Positions 24,135-32,016 of a DNA stretch of 33,383 nucleotides are shown one piece after another. How positions within the stretch are numbered: position 1 is the first letter of the stretch; each line of letters starts with the position of its first letter. The position numbers were made by a program, and so were the translations under genes. The stretch is from positions 1-33,383 of the forward strand of contig NZ_AUBS01000038.1 of assembly GCF_000429365.1 (NCBI RefSeq), in the 5' to 3' direction. Below the pieces are notes generated by a model that saw nothing but the letters and a program-made list of their open reading frames with translations, was not told the DNA's origin and did no database searches. This DNA comes from Pseudodonghicola xiamenensis DSM 18339. Lineage in GTDB: Bacteria; Pseudomonadota; Alphaproteobacteria; Rhodobacterales; Rhodobacteraceae.

Positions 24135-24836
24135 ATGGAATTCATGTCTCTGAACGATACCCTCTCCTCTGTTCTGGATTTCCTGAACATCGGTGGACCG
24201 TCGATCTGGGCTATCGCGGCGCTGTCAGTGATCACCTTGGCGCTGATCCTGTGGAAGGCCTGGGATCTGCTGACACTGGGGGCGTGGAACGGGGCCCATC
24301 ATGTACACAAGGCGATGGACGACTGGGCCCGGGGGGATGTCGCCCCGGCACTCGCCCAGCTCAAGGGGCGCCGGACCATCCGCGCCCGGCTGACCCGAAC
24401 CGCGATGGAAGCCCATGGCAACCCCGAATTCGACGACGATGCCGCGCGACAGGAAACCGTGCGCGTCGCCAAGACGCTGCTGGCACGCGGGCGCACCGGG
24501 CTGCGCGCGCTTGAGCTGATCGCGACCATCGCACCGCTACTGGGCCTTCTGGGAACCGTTCTCGGCATGATTTCGGCCTTCCAGGCCCTGCAGGAGGCGG
24601 GCGCGCGCGCCGATCCAGCCACGCTGGCCGGTGGGATCTGGGAGGCGCTGCTGACCACCGCCGCCGGTATGGCGGTGGCAATCCCCGCCTCAATGGCGCT
24701 GACCTGGTTCGAAAGCGTCAACGACCGGCTGCGCCGTCAGCTCGAGGATATCGCCACCCGCGTCTTCCTGCGCCGTCGCGCCCCCGATGCACCGGAGATG
24801 ACCGAACAGGCCGCCGACGCGCTGGCCGCGGAGTAA
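24135..24836 (+). CDS. exbB: ExbB-type proton-channel protein of the TonB system
   Basis: A 233-residue MotA/TolQ/ExbB-family inner-membrane protein. It has one N-terminal helix (about 20-45) and two more around 135-160 and 175-200. The family core is ELIATIAPLLGLLGTVLGMISAF, then GGIWEALLTTAAGMAVAIPASMAL, which lines the proton path in the ExbB pentamer. The start is uncertain: GTG 24126, ATG 24135 and ATG 24144 are all in frame, and none has a strong ribosome site. It is followed by two exbD genes and tonB with gaps of 4-7 bp, so it is one operon supplying energy to outer-membrane transport. Confidence 0.9.
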   Translation: MEFMSLNDTLSSVLDFLNIGGPSIWAIAALSVITLALILWKAWDLLTLGAWNGAHHVHKAMDDWARGDVAPALAQLKGRRTIRARLTRTAMEAHGNPEFDDDAARQETVRVAKTLLARGRTGLRALELIATIAPLLGLLGTVLGMISAFQALQEAGARADPATLAGGIWEALLTTAAGMAVAIPASMALTWFESVNDRLRRQLEDIATRVFLRRRAPDAPEMTEQAADALAAE

Positions 24837-24842
24837 GCCGCG

Positions 24843-25220
24843 ATGACCTTCGACGATCCCCGCCCACCCCGGCGCATATCGCTGACGCCGATGATCGACG
24901 TGGTGTTTCTGCTGCTGGTCTTCTTCATGCTGGCCTCGCGCTTCGGGACCGACATGCAAATTCCGCTGCAGGCCGCCGGCGGTGCCGCGACCGACTATAA
25001 GGGCCCGCCGCGACTGGTGCAGATCGACCCCGAGGGGTTGAAGCTGAACGGCCGCGAAATGGATCCGGAGGCGCTGATCGCCGGGCTTGGCGATCTGACC
25101 GAAACGCCCCAGGATGTCATCGTCCTGCGCGTGGGTGACGAGGTGCCGCTGCAACGGCTAGTCGAGGTGATGGACGCGCTGCGCGGCGCCGGCTTTACCC
25201 GCCTGGTCCTGGTGGAGTGA
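24843..25220 (+). CDS. exbD: ExbD protein with intact proton-carrying Asp
   Basis: This 125-residue protein has one N-terminal membrane helix (about 18-37) and a periplasmic domain. The helix begins LTPMIDVVFLLLVFFML, and Asp19 is in the position of the essential membrane Asp of ExbD/TolR. The periplasmic part (about 45-125) ends with LQRLVEVMDALRGAGFTRLVLV, as in the family. It is followed four bases later by a second exbD. Confidence 0.92.
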   Translation: MTFDDPRPPRRISLTPMIDVVFLLLVFFMLASRFGTDMQIPLQAAGGAATDYKGPPRLVQIDPEGLKLNGREMDPEALIAGLGDLTETPQDVIVLRVGDEVPLQRLVEVMDALRGAGFTRLVLVE

Positions 25221-25224
25221 TCCG

Positions 25225-25647
25225 ATGATGAATTTCGCCGATCCTCCCCGCAAGGCGCCGATGGAAAGCATCGTGCCGATGATCAACGTGGTGTTTCTCC
25301 TGCTGATCTTCTTCCTCATGACAGCCGAAATCGCCCCCCCCGAGCCGATCCCGGTGGAACCACCGCAGGCCAGCTCCGAAGATCAGGCCGAAGCGACCCT
25401 GACCCTCTATCTCAGCCCGGAAGCCACGCTCGCCTTCCGCGATGCGGAGGGAGAGGACGCGGTGATGGCGGCGCTGGAACTGGCCCGTATAGAGCTTTGC
25501 GGCGACGGCGGCTGTGCCGGCGCCGATGTTCCGCCCCTGGTGCTTCGCGCCGACGGGCAGGCGCCAGCGCTGGAAATCGCCAAACTCCTGCCACGCCTCG
25601 CCGGGCTCGGCTTTACCGATGTTCAGCTTGTCACCGTTCCGAAGTGA
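25225..25647 (+). CDS. Second ExbD-like protein with Asn in place of the membrane Asp
   Basis: This 140-residue protein has the ExbD layout: a short cytoplasmic tail, one membrane helix (about 20-37) and a periplasmic domain. The helix reads VPMINVVFLLLIFFLM, so Asn21 (codon AAC) stands where ExbD proteins have the proton-carrying Asp; the neighbouring ExbD has GAC there. The periplasmic domain contains a Cys pair (CGDGGC, about 93-98) absent from the first ExbD, and it keeps the closing motif LEIAKLLPRLAGLGFTDVQLV. Its place between exbD and tonB suggests it pairs with the first ExbD as a heterodimer inside ExbB. That is inference. Confidence 0.88.
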   Translation: MMNFADPPRKAPMESIVPMINVVFLLLIFFLMTAEIAPPEPIPVEPPQASSEDQAEATLTLYLSPEATLAFRDAEGEDAVMAALELARIELCGDGGCAGADVPPLVLRADGQAPALEIAKLLPRLAGLGFTDVQLVTVPK

Positions 25648-25654
25648 GGCTGCG

Positions 25655-26503
25655 ATGCGACTGCTGATCAATTCCATCGTCTTTGTCGCCATGGCCCTGA
25701 CGGCGCATTTGGCCTTCGCCGCGCTGCGGCGGGTAGCACCGGCGGGCGCCTCCTCCGCCGGGGATGGCGGCGAGGCGGTGATGTCGGTCGAGGCCTCTTC
25801 GGCGGCGATCGCGGCGATGGTCGAGGATTGGGAACGCCCGCCAGAGGTTGCCACCGAACTGGCACAGGCGGCCCCCGAACCGCCGCAACCGACTGCACCG
25901 GAGCGCCCCACCCTGGCCGAACTGCCGCGCCCTGAGCTGCCATCCCGGCCCGAGTTGACCCCGGCGATGCCCGCAGCCCCCACCCCGCCCGACCAGGCCA
26001 TCAAGGCGCCAGAACCGCCGGCGCCGCAGAAGCTGGAACCCGAACCGGTCCCGGAAGTGGCCAAGACCGAACCGAAGCCGAAACCACAACCGAAACCCAA
26101 GCCCCCGGCGGCTGCGCAGGACAGCATCAGTTCCCGCGCCCAACGTGCGGCCGGAGCCGGCGGCGGAACTCATGCCGGCGAGGCGCGTTCCTCAGCCCCT
26201 TCGACGCTGTCGAAATCCCGCGCCCGATCATTGCAGGCGCAATGGGGCGCCTCGATCCGAGCCCGAATCGAGCGGCGCAAACGTGCTCCCCGCGGCGGCG
26301 GCGGCGGCACCGTCGTGCTGGCGGTCTCGGTGGCGCCGAGCGGGCAGTTGCTGGGCGTGTCGATCCGCAAAAGCTCAGGCAGCGGCGCGCTCGATCAGGC
26401 AGCGCTCACCGCCGTGCAGGCCGCCGGTCGCTTTGCCGCCGCCCCCAAGGGGCTGACCGAGGCACGTTATACCTTCAGCCTGCCGATCCGCTTCACCGGC
26501 TGA
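25655..26503 (+). CDS. tonB: TonB-family energy transducer
   Basis: From ATG 25655 the product is 282 residues. It has a single N-terminal membrane anchor (about 3-25), and a long Pro/Glu/Lys-rich spacer (about 65-165) with KPKPQPKPKPPA. After a basic linker comes a C-terminal TonB domain (about 195-282) with LAVSVAPSGQLLGVSIRKSSGSGALDQ (split across the strand and helix) and the closing SLPIRFTG. Anchored in the inner membrane with ExbB/ExbD, it would carry proton-motive energy to outer-membrane receptors. The adjacent siderophore importer suggests the target, but no receptor is in this window. It is the last gene of the operon, seven bases after the second exbD. Confidence 0.92.
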   Translation: MRLLINSIVFVAMALTAHLAFAALRRVAPAGASSAGDGGEAVMSVEASSAAIAAMVEDWERPPEVATELAQAAPEPPQPTAPERPTLAELPRPELPSRPELTPAMPAAPTPPDQAIKAPEPPAPQKLEPEPVPEVAKTEPKPKPQPKPKPPAAAQDSISSRAQRAAGAGGGTHAGEARSSAPSTLSKSRARSLQAQWGASIRARIERRKRAPRGGGGGTVVLAVSVAPSGQLLGVSIRKSSGSGALDQAALTAVQAAGRFAAAPKGLTEARYTFSLPIRFTG

Positions 26504-26536
26504 GAAGCCAGAGAATTCATCGTCATCACGGCGCGG

Positions 26537-26573
26537 CGTCCTGCCTTCGAATCACTCCCATTCCGGCAGGACG
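26537..26573 (+). terminator. Hairpin after tonB
   Basis: Perfect 9-bp arms CGTCCTGCC and GGCAGGACG with a 19-nt loop begin 34 bp after the tonB stop. No T-run follows, so if it ends transcription it is not a classic intrinsic terminator. Confidence 0.35.
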
Positions 26574-26837
26574 TCAATGGCAACGGACCAGGTTATCCGC
26601 CCCAGCACGGGATGCAGGCCCCACCCTCCAGACTGAAGCGAACAGACGGCCCCCCCTATTCAATGCCCACGACAATGGGATCCGAAGTTAGTGCTGCAGG
26701 GCCCATTTTCTCGAGCCCGACCAATAAGCACCTGATTCTCTGAAGAAAACCTCGTTCGCCCCAAGGCCCCGTATTGCTCCCCCCCATTCGCGGCAACCTC
26801 GTTGCCCCAAGAGTGATCACCCGAAGGATCGCACACA

Positions 26838-26869
26838 AATAAAAAAACAGTATTGTCGGTTTTTTTATT
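26838..26869. repeat. AT-rich inverted repeat AATAAAAAAAC/GTTTTTTTATT
   Basis: Perfect 11-bp arms (26838-26848 and 26859-26869) flank a 10-nt centre AGTATTGTCG, 57 bp before the ABC permease start. As RNA it would be an A-stem, U-rich hairpin that could terminate transcription from the left. As DNA it could be an operator or part of the promoter. It stands out in a GC-rich region. Confidence 0.5.
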
Positions 26870-26926
26870 GAGCCTCCCGTTTTCTCACCCTAGCGTCGCA
26901 AAACATCGCCCGTTTCAGGACCCTTC

Positions 26927-27736
26927 ATGCAAACTTCCACACTCTCCAAGCTTCTTTTCCATGCGGTGATCGTACTGCTGTACGGCTTCCTTTTGCTGCC
27001 TGTGGTCGCGGTGACCTTCGTCAGCTTCTTCGACAGCCAGTTCCTGAGCTTCCCGCCACCGGGATACACACTGAACTGGTTCGCCAATGCCTTGGATCAA
27101 GCGGATTTCGTGAACGGCTTTCTCACGAGCACCAAGGTCGCGCTGATCGCCACCGTCATCGGCGTGACCTCCGGCATGCTGGCAAGCATCGCGCTGGTGA
27201 ACTACGAGTTTCGTGGCAAGGAAGCGATCAAGGGGTTCCTGCTGGCGCCGCTGCTGGTGCCAGGCATCGTGATCGGCACCGCGCTGTATGTCTTCTTCAT
27301 CCAAATCGCTCAGATGACCGGCTACAACGCCACGACCTCGATGAGGGGCTTGGTGATCGCCCATGTGATGCTGACCATTCCATGGAGCGTTCGCTTGATC
27401 GTCGCCTCAATGGGCATGCTGGACCGATCGGTCGAGGAAGCGGCACGGAATCTCGGCGCCAGCGCCTGGACCACCTTCTACCGCATCACGCTGCCCCGTA
27501 TGCGCTCGGGGATCGTGGCGGCGGCTCTCTTCAGCTTTGTCATCAGCTTCGAAAACCTCGAAGTCTCGGTGCTGCTGGTAAGCCCGGGCAACACGAGCCT
27601 CCCCATCGCCATGCTCCAGTATCTGGAATGGAACATGGACCCAACCCTGGCCGCCGCCAGCACCATCCAGATCCTCATCATCGGGTCGATTCTGCTGATC
27701 TCCGATCGCTTCGTCAAACTCTCACAGGTGGTGTAA
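26927..27736 (+). CDS. ABC transporter permease, PotC type
   Basis: This 269-residue inner-membrane protein has six predicted helices and the binding-protein-dependent permease motif EEAARNLGASAWTTFYRITLP at about 165-185 (EAA loop, contact site for the ATPase). It resembles PotC/YdcV of spermidine/putrescine-type importers. An AGGA precedes the ATG. It is unusual in coming first; order in the operon is permease, ATPase, binding protein, permease, hydrolase. The ATPase gene starts two bases after its stop. Confidence 0.9.
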   Translation: MQTSTLSKLLFHAVIVLLYGFLLLPVVAVTFVSFFDSQFLSFPPPGYTLNWFANALDQADFVNGFLTSTKVALIATVIGVTSGMLASIALVNYEFRGKEAIKGFLLAPLLVPGIVIGTALYVFFIQIAQMTGYNATTSMRGLVIAHVMLTIPWSVRLIVASMGMLDRSVEEAARNLGASAWTTFYRITLPRMRSGIVAAALFSFVISFENLEVSVLLVSPGNTSLPIAMLQYLEWNMDPTLAAASTIQILIIGSILLISDRFVKLSQVV

Positions 27737-27738
27737 CC

Positions 27739-28809
27739 ATGGCTGACCTCAATATCCGCAACCTTCAGAAAGACTATGGCGATTTCAGCGCTGTAGACGG
27801 GGTCAGCCTAACCGCCGGTGCGTCCGAGCTGGTGGCGCTGCTGGGGCCGTCAGGCTGCGGCAAAACCACTCTGCTGCGCTCGATCGCCGGTTTCGTGCCG
27901 GTCACCGCGGGGCAGATCGAGATCAACGGCAAGGATGTCACTCGCCTTGCCCCGAACAAGCGCAACACCGGCATGGTGTTCCAGAATTATGCGTTGTTCC
28001 CGCATCTGACGGTCGAGAAAAACGTCGGTTTCGGGCTGGAAATGCGCGGCATCAGCGGCGCCGAGGCGGACAAACGCATCGCTGAAGCCCTGGAGCTGGT
28101 CTCGCTGGGTGCCTACGGGCACCGCTATCCCAAGGAGCTGTCGGGCGGACAGCAGCAGCGCGTTGCCGTGGCCCGCGCGCTGGTTGTGAACCCCGATGTC
28201 TTCTTGCTGGATGAACCGCTGTCGAACCTCGACGCCAAGCTGCGCCAGAGCGTGGGTATGCAACTCCGCGATCTGCAGAAATCGCTGGGGCTGACCACGG
28301 TTTTCGTGACCCACGACCAGAAAGAAGCCCTGATGATGGCCGACCGCCTGGTCATAATGCGCGCAGGAAAGATCGTGCAAGAAGGCAGTGCCGAAGAGCT
28401 CTATGACGCACCGGCCTCCTACTTCGTGGCGGATTTCCTGGGCCATTCCAACGTCGTCTCCGGTAAGGTCACGCCCGAAGGCTTCCTGTCCACCGGCGGG
28501 ACGATGTTCCGCTGCGACAGTGCAGGCATGCCTGCGGACCGGGTGATGACCCTGCGCCCGGAAAACCTGATCCTCGGCCCGGCGGCGGTGGCGCTGCCGA
28601 ATAGTTTCGAGGCGCGGATCCAATCCATCACCTATCTGGGCGCGCAAAGCGAGGTGACCTTGTCCCTGCCCGGCGGCGACCAGCTGACGGCGACCCATCA
28701 AAACCGCACCGGCGACAGCCTGACGCTGCGCGTGGGGGACATGATTTCGGCCGGCTGTCTGCCCGAAGCCGTCCGGCTCCTTGTCGACGACATGACTACA
28801 GCACACTGA
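27739..28809 (+). CDS. ABC transporter ATP-binding protein, PotA type
   Basis: This 356-residue protein has an N-terminal ABC domain and a C-terminal TOBE-like region (about 260-350). Motifs: Walker A GPSGCGKTT (36-44), Q-loop in FQNYALFPHLTV (81-92), signature LSGGQQQR (134-141), Walker B FLLDEPLSNLD (155-165) and the switch His192 in VTHDQKEA. These are characteristic of the PotA/PotG/FbpC group serving polyamines, iron or other small solutes. It sits between the permease and the binding-protein gene. The frame upstream of ATG 27739 overlaps the permease and is rejected. Confidence 0.92.
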   Translation: MADLNIRNLQKDYGDFSAVDGVSLTAGASELVALLGPSGCGKTTLLRSIAGFVPVTAGQIEINGKDVTRLAPNKRNTGMVFQNYALFPHLTVEKNVGFGLEMRGISGAEADKRIAEALELVSLGAYGHRYPKELSGGQQQRVAVARALVVNPDVFLLDEPLSNLDAKLRQSVGMQLRDLQKSLGLTTVFVTHDQKEALMMADRLVIMRAGKIVQEGSAEELYDAPASYFVADFLGHSNVVSGKVTPEGFLSTGGTMFRCDSAGMPADRVMTLRPENLILGPAAVALPNSFEARIQSITYLGAQSEVTLSLPGGDQLTATHQNRTGDSLTLRVGDMISAGCLPEAVRLLVDDMTTAH

Positions 28810-28827
28810 CCAACAGGAGATAGAAGA

Positions 28828-29874
28828 ATGACGATGACTTCCAGACGCGCCTTCCTAACCGGGACCGCAGCCATGGGCGCCACCCTTGCCACCCCCGGTC
28901 TGCTCCGCGCGCAAAGCGGCGGCCGCGTTGTCGTCGGCACCTGGGGCGGCGATTATGCCCGCTTGCTGACCGAAGACGTACAGCCAGTGCTGGCCAACGC
29001 CGGCGGCTATCGCATGGTACTGGACACTGGCGGCGCAACCGCCCGCAAGACAAAGCTGATCACGGCGGCCCGCGTCGGCGGCGGGGCAATGGATGTGGCC
29101 TGCCTGTCCGACACCGACATGTACCAGATGTATGCACAGGACATCCTGACGCCGGTGGCAGAGCTGGATATCCCGAACTACGCCAATGTCTTTGATACCT
29201 TCGTCAACGATTATTCGATCCCGCATATCTACAGCGGCATGGTCATCGTCTACGATACCACTCAGGTCAGCACCCCGCCGACCTCCTACGCCGACCTCTG
29301 GACCGAAGAATATCGCGGCGCGGTCGGCTTCTCGGACATCCTGTTCAACCCTGTGCTGCTTGCTGCATCCCTTGCCCATGGGGGCGGCGCGACGGATTTC
29401 GACACCGCCAAAGATGCCCTCATGGAACTCAAGAACGCCGCTGGCGGCCCCAAGGTCTACCCCTCGAACGAAGCCATCGCCAACGCCTTTGAGGCCAAGG
29501 AGATCAAAGCCACGTTGATGTGGAAGGCCCGTGCCTACCAGTGGAGCCAAGCCGGCCTGAGCGTCGCCGCAGCCACCCCGTCGGAAGGCGCGATCCCGGT
29601 GACATTCAACGCCGCGACAACCCGTTTCACCCAGAACAAGCCGGGTTCTGCAGCAGTTTTGAACACCATGCTCGACCCAGAGATGCAGCTCGTCTTTGCC
29701 AAGGCCATGGGCTACCTGCCAACCGTCTCCAACGCAGAGATCAGCGACGACATGCACGAGACGCTGGGCTTCACTGATGCCGAGCGTGAAGCCTTTGTGC
29801 ATCCCAACTATGGCTATGTGGCGGAACAACTGTCCGACACGCTGACCTGGTGGAACCAGTCCTTCAAGGCGTGA
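28828..29874 (+). CDS. Tat-exported substrate-binding protein, PotD/type-1 extracellular family
   Basis: This 348-residue protein has a twin-arginine signal (TSRRAFLTGTAA, residues 4-15) with cleavage near Leu-Arg-Ala about residue 28. An AGGAGA lies before the ATG. The mature protein begins VVVGTWGGDYARLL, characteristic of PotD-like and related extracellular solute-binding proteins. It also has YDTTQVSTPPTSYADLW and GAVGFSDI, also typical. Export by Tat suggests folding in the cytoplasm. Putrescine/spermidine is the family default, but many relatives bind other small solutes. The M24 gene in the operon suggests a derived amino acid or amide, so I do not name the ligand. Confidence 0.9.
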   Translation: MTMTSRRAFLTGTAAMGATLATPGLLRAQSGGRVVVGTWGGDYARLLTEDVQPVLANAGGYRMVLDTGGATARKTKLITAARVGGGAMDVACLSDTDMYQMYAQDILTPVAELDIPNYANVFDTFVNDYSIPHIYSGMVIVYDTTQVSTPPTSYADLWTEEYRGAVGFSDILFNPVLLAASLAHGGGATDFDTAKDALMELKNAAGGPKVYPSNEAIANAFEAKEIKATLMWKARAYQWSQAGLSVAAATPSEGAIPVTFNAATTRFTQNKPGSAAVLNTMLDPEMQLVFAKAMGYLPTVSNAEISDDMHETLGFTDAEREAFVHPNYGYVAEQLSDTLTWWNQSFKA

Positions 29875-29876
29875 GG

Positions 29877-30740
29877 ATGACGGTGTCCAAGATCAACATC
29901 CGACAAATTGGTGCGGCGACAGGTCTCCTGTCGCCCGCTACCCTGCTGGTGCTGGGCAGCCTCGTGCTGCCCATGCTCATCCTGCTGCGTTACAGTTTCA
30001 ACGCCTATGACCCCATGCTTCTCATGCGCGAGACCTTCACGCTTGAGAACTATGTCCGTTTTTTCGCGGAGCCCTATTTTCACACGGTGATCCTGACCAC
30101 CCTGGCCGTGGCCCTGGGCGCGACAATCGGCAGTATCATCCTCGGCTTCCCGATCGCCTACTTCCTGGCCCGGACCCAGAGCCGGTTCAAAAGCTTCCTC
30201 GTCGTGCTGGTGATTTTTCCGCTTTTGGTGGGAAACGTGGTGCGCGCGGCCGGCTGGATCACACTCTTTGGCACCCGCGGCGTGGTCAACGTCACGCTGA
30301 TGAACCTCGGTATCATCTCGCAACCGATTGAGATCATGTATACCGACTTTGCCGTCGTGATAGGGACGCTTTCAGTGGTGTTGCCCTTCATGATCCTGAC
30401 CCTTCAAGGGGTGATCGAGAATGTGGATTTTTCGATCGTGGACGCGGCGCTGAACCTGGGCGCCAGCCGGTACAAGGCTTTCACCCGGATTTTCCTGCCA
30501 ATGATCATGCCGGGCGTTCTCGCCGGTTTTGTCCTGATCTTTATCCTGTGCATGAACGCCTATGCCACGCCCTACCTGCTGGGTGGACCCGGCTACAAGA
30601 TGATGGCCCCCACGCTCTACAACCAGATTTCCTCGGTCGCGAACTGGCCGTTCGCATCGGCGCTTGCCTTCATATTGATGGCAGTCACCGTGATATCGAC
30701 GCTGCTGGTCACGCGGCTGACCACCCGTCGCCGCCGTTGA
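29877..30740 (+). CDS. ABC transporter permease, PotB type
   Basis: From ATG 29877, two bases after the binding-protein stop, the product is 287 residues with six membrane helices. The EAA-type loop reads DAALNLGASRYKAFTRIFLP at about 192-211. N-terminal features such as LPMLILLRYSFNAYDP match PotB/YdcU. An upstream in-frame start at 29850 would overlap the binding-protein gene and lacks a ribosome site. With the PotC-type gene it should form the transport channel. Confidence 0.92.
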   Translation: MTVSKINIRQIGAATGLLSPATLLVLGSLVLPMLILLRYSFNAYDPMLLMRETFTLENYVRFFAEPYFHTVILTTLAVALGATIGSIILGFPIAYFLARTQSRFKSFLVVLVIFPLLVGNVVRAAGWITLFGTRGVVNVTLMNLGIISQPIEIMYTDFAVVIGTLSVVLPFMILTLQGVIENVDFSIVDAALNLGASRYKAFTRIFLPMIMPGVLAGFVLIFILCMNAYATPYLLGGPGYKMMAPTLYNQISSVANWPFASALAFILMAVTVISTLLVTRLTTRRRR

Positions 30741-30772
30741 CCGGCTTTCCTCCAACTACAGAAAGAAATACC

Positions 30773-31951
30773 ATGGGTTTCCTATCAAACGACGTCTTCG
30801 AGTATCGCCTCAACGGCCTGCGCGAAATGATGGGCCGCAAGGGGCTCGACGCCGTGATCCTGTTCGGCGCAGATTCCGAATTCTACACCAACTGGATCGT
30901 CGACGTGGCCGTCTGGGAACGTCCTATTGCCGTCATCGTCCCCAAGGAGGGAGAGCTGTTCGCCGTCCTGCACTCGCTCTCGACCAACCACTTCCGCTTT
31001 GCCCAGGAACGCAAGTCGACCTGGCTGCATGACGTGGAATTCTATTACGAACATCGCCGCGACGGTGTCCGCCTCTACGATGGCTTCCACGCCCATGTGG
31101 CCGACCGGCTGCGGGCGCGTGGCCTGGACGGGGCCCATTTTGGCTATGATAGCGCACCGGCGCACATGCAAAAAATCCTCACCTCCCTCGGAAGCGGCAA
31201 AATGGCCCCGGTCGAGGACGATCTGCGTGCCCTGCGTCTGGTGAAACACCCCGAAGAACTGGCACTGATGCGCGAGGCGGCGGATATCTCCGACTGGCTG
31301 CAGGATCGCTATCGCGAAAACATCCGCGCCGGCCGGCTGATCCAGGAACTCGACCTCGAGATGCAGCGCCAGGCGATCGTAGAATCCGCGCGTCGCTTCC
31401 CGGGGCAGAACTGCGAATGGCGCATCTACACGCTGCGTGGCCCGCATTCCGCCTCACCCCATGGCAATGGCGCCCAGACCGGCGCGACCATTGAAGAAGG
31501 CGATGGCCTGGTGAATATCGTCATTCCGCGCCTCAATGGCTGCACCATCGAAAATGAACGTATCTGGTTCTGCGGTCGCCCGAACGCGGCGCAGGAGAAA
31601 GCCTTCCAGATCGCGGTCGAGGCCCAGGAAGCCGCAATTTCCGTCATGCGCCCCGGCAACCCGGTGTGCGAGATCGACCTCGCCGCGCGCCGCGTGATCG
31701 AAGCCGCCGGTTATGGCGATAATATCCTGCACCGTACCGGCCATGGCGTCGGCATGCGCGGTCACGAATACCCTGCCGACACGGCGTTCAACTCCCGTCC
31801 GCTGATGGCGAACGAGGTGTATTCGGCCGAACCCGGTATTTACATCTGGGGCGTCGGCGGCTTCCGTATGGACGACACCGTCATCGTGGGCAATACCCCC
31901 GAGGTGCTGACAAAGGCACCCAAGGACTTGGAGAGCCAGACGGTTCTCTGA
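30773..31951 (+). CDS. M24-family (creatinase/aminopeptidase P-like) hydrolase with altered metal ligands
   Basis: From ATG 30773 the product is 392 residues: an N-terminal creatinase-type domain (about 10-150) and a C-terminal pita-bread M24 domain (about 160-390). An ordinary M24 metallopeptidase uses Asp, Asp, His, Glu, Glu. Here the first region reads LVNIVIPRLNG with no Asp at the expected place, the second ligand is replaced by Glu260 in IENER, His324 in GHGVGM and Glu353 in SAEPG are kept, and the last Glu is Asp367 in RMDD. This loss of two or three ligands points to a creatinase- or ectoine-hydrolase-like enzyme that works without a metal pair, rather than an Xaa-Pro peptidase. It follows the ABC genes by 32 bp and ends at a strong terminator, so it probably hydrolyses the imported solute. 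The longer upstream frame overlaps the permease and is rejected. Confidence 0.85.
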   Translation: MGFLSNDVFEYRLNGLREMMGRKGLDAVILFGADSEFYTNWIVDVAVWERPIAVIVPKEGELFAVLHSLSTNHFRFAQERKSTWLHDVEFYYEHRRDGVRLYDGFHAHVADRLRARGLDGAHFGYDSAPAHMQKILTSLGSGKMAPVEDDLRALRLVKHPEELALMREAADISDWLQDRYRENIRAGRLIQELDLEMQRQAIVESARRFPGQNCEWRIYTLRGPHSASPHGNGAQTGATIEEGDGLVNIVIPRLNGCTIENERIWFCGRPNAAQEKAFQIAVEAQEAAISVMRPGNPVCEIDLAARRVIEAAGYGDNILHRTGHGVGMRGHEYPADTAFNSRPLMANEVYSAEPGIYIWGVGGFRMDDTVIVGNTPEVLTKAPKDLESQTVL

Positions 31952-31958
31952 AATACTC

Positions 31959-31989
31959 CCCCCATCCGCCCAGCGGATGGGGGCCTTTT
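31959..31989 (+). terminator. Intrinsic terminator of the ABC-M24 operon
   Basis: Perfect 11-bp arms CCCCCATCCGC (31959-31969) and GCGGATGGGGG (31973-31983), with loop CCA, are followed by CCTTTT. It starts seven bases after the M24 stop. Confidence 0.9.
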
Positions 31990-32016
31990 GTCTGATAAGA
32001 AATAAGGTCCCGAGAC

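Larger units (their letters stand above)
26504..26926. other. Intergenic region between tonB and the polyamine-type ABC operon
   Basis: No gene is seen in these 423 bp. A hairpin follows tonB (arms CGTCCTGCC 26537-26545 and GGCAGGACG 26565-26573), without a T-run. Two near-identical blocks AACCTCGTT(C)GCCCCAAG lie at 26748-26765 and 26795-26811. A striking AT-rich dyad is at 26838-26869. The right part should hold the promoter of the ABC operon at 26927. Confidence 0.5.
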
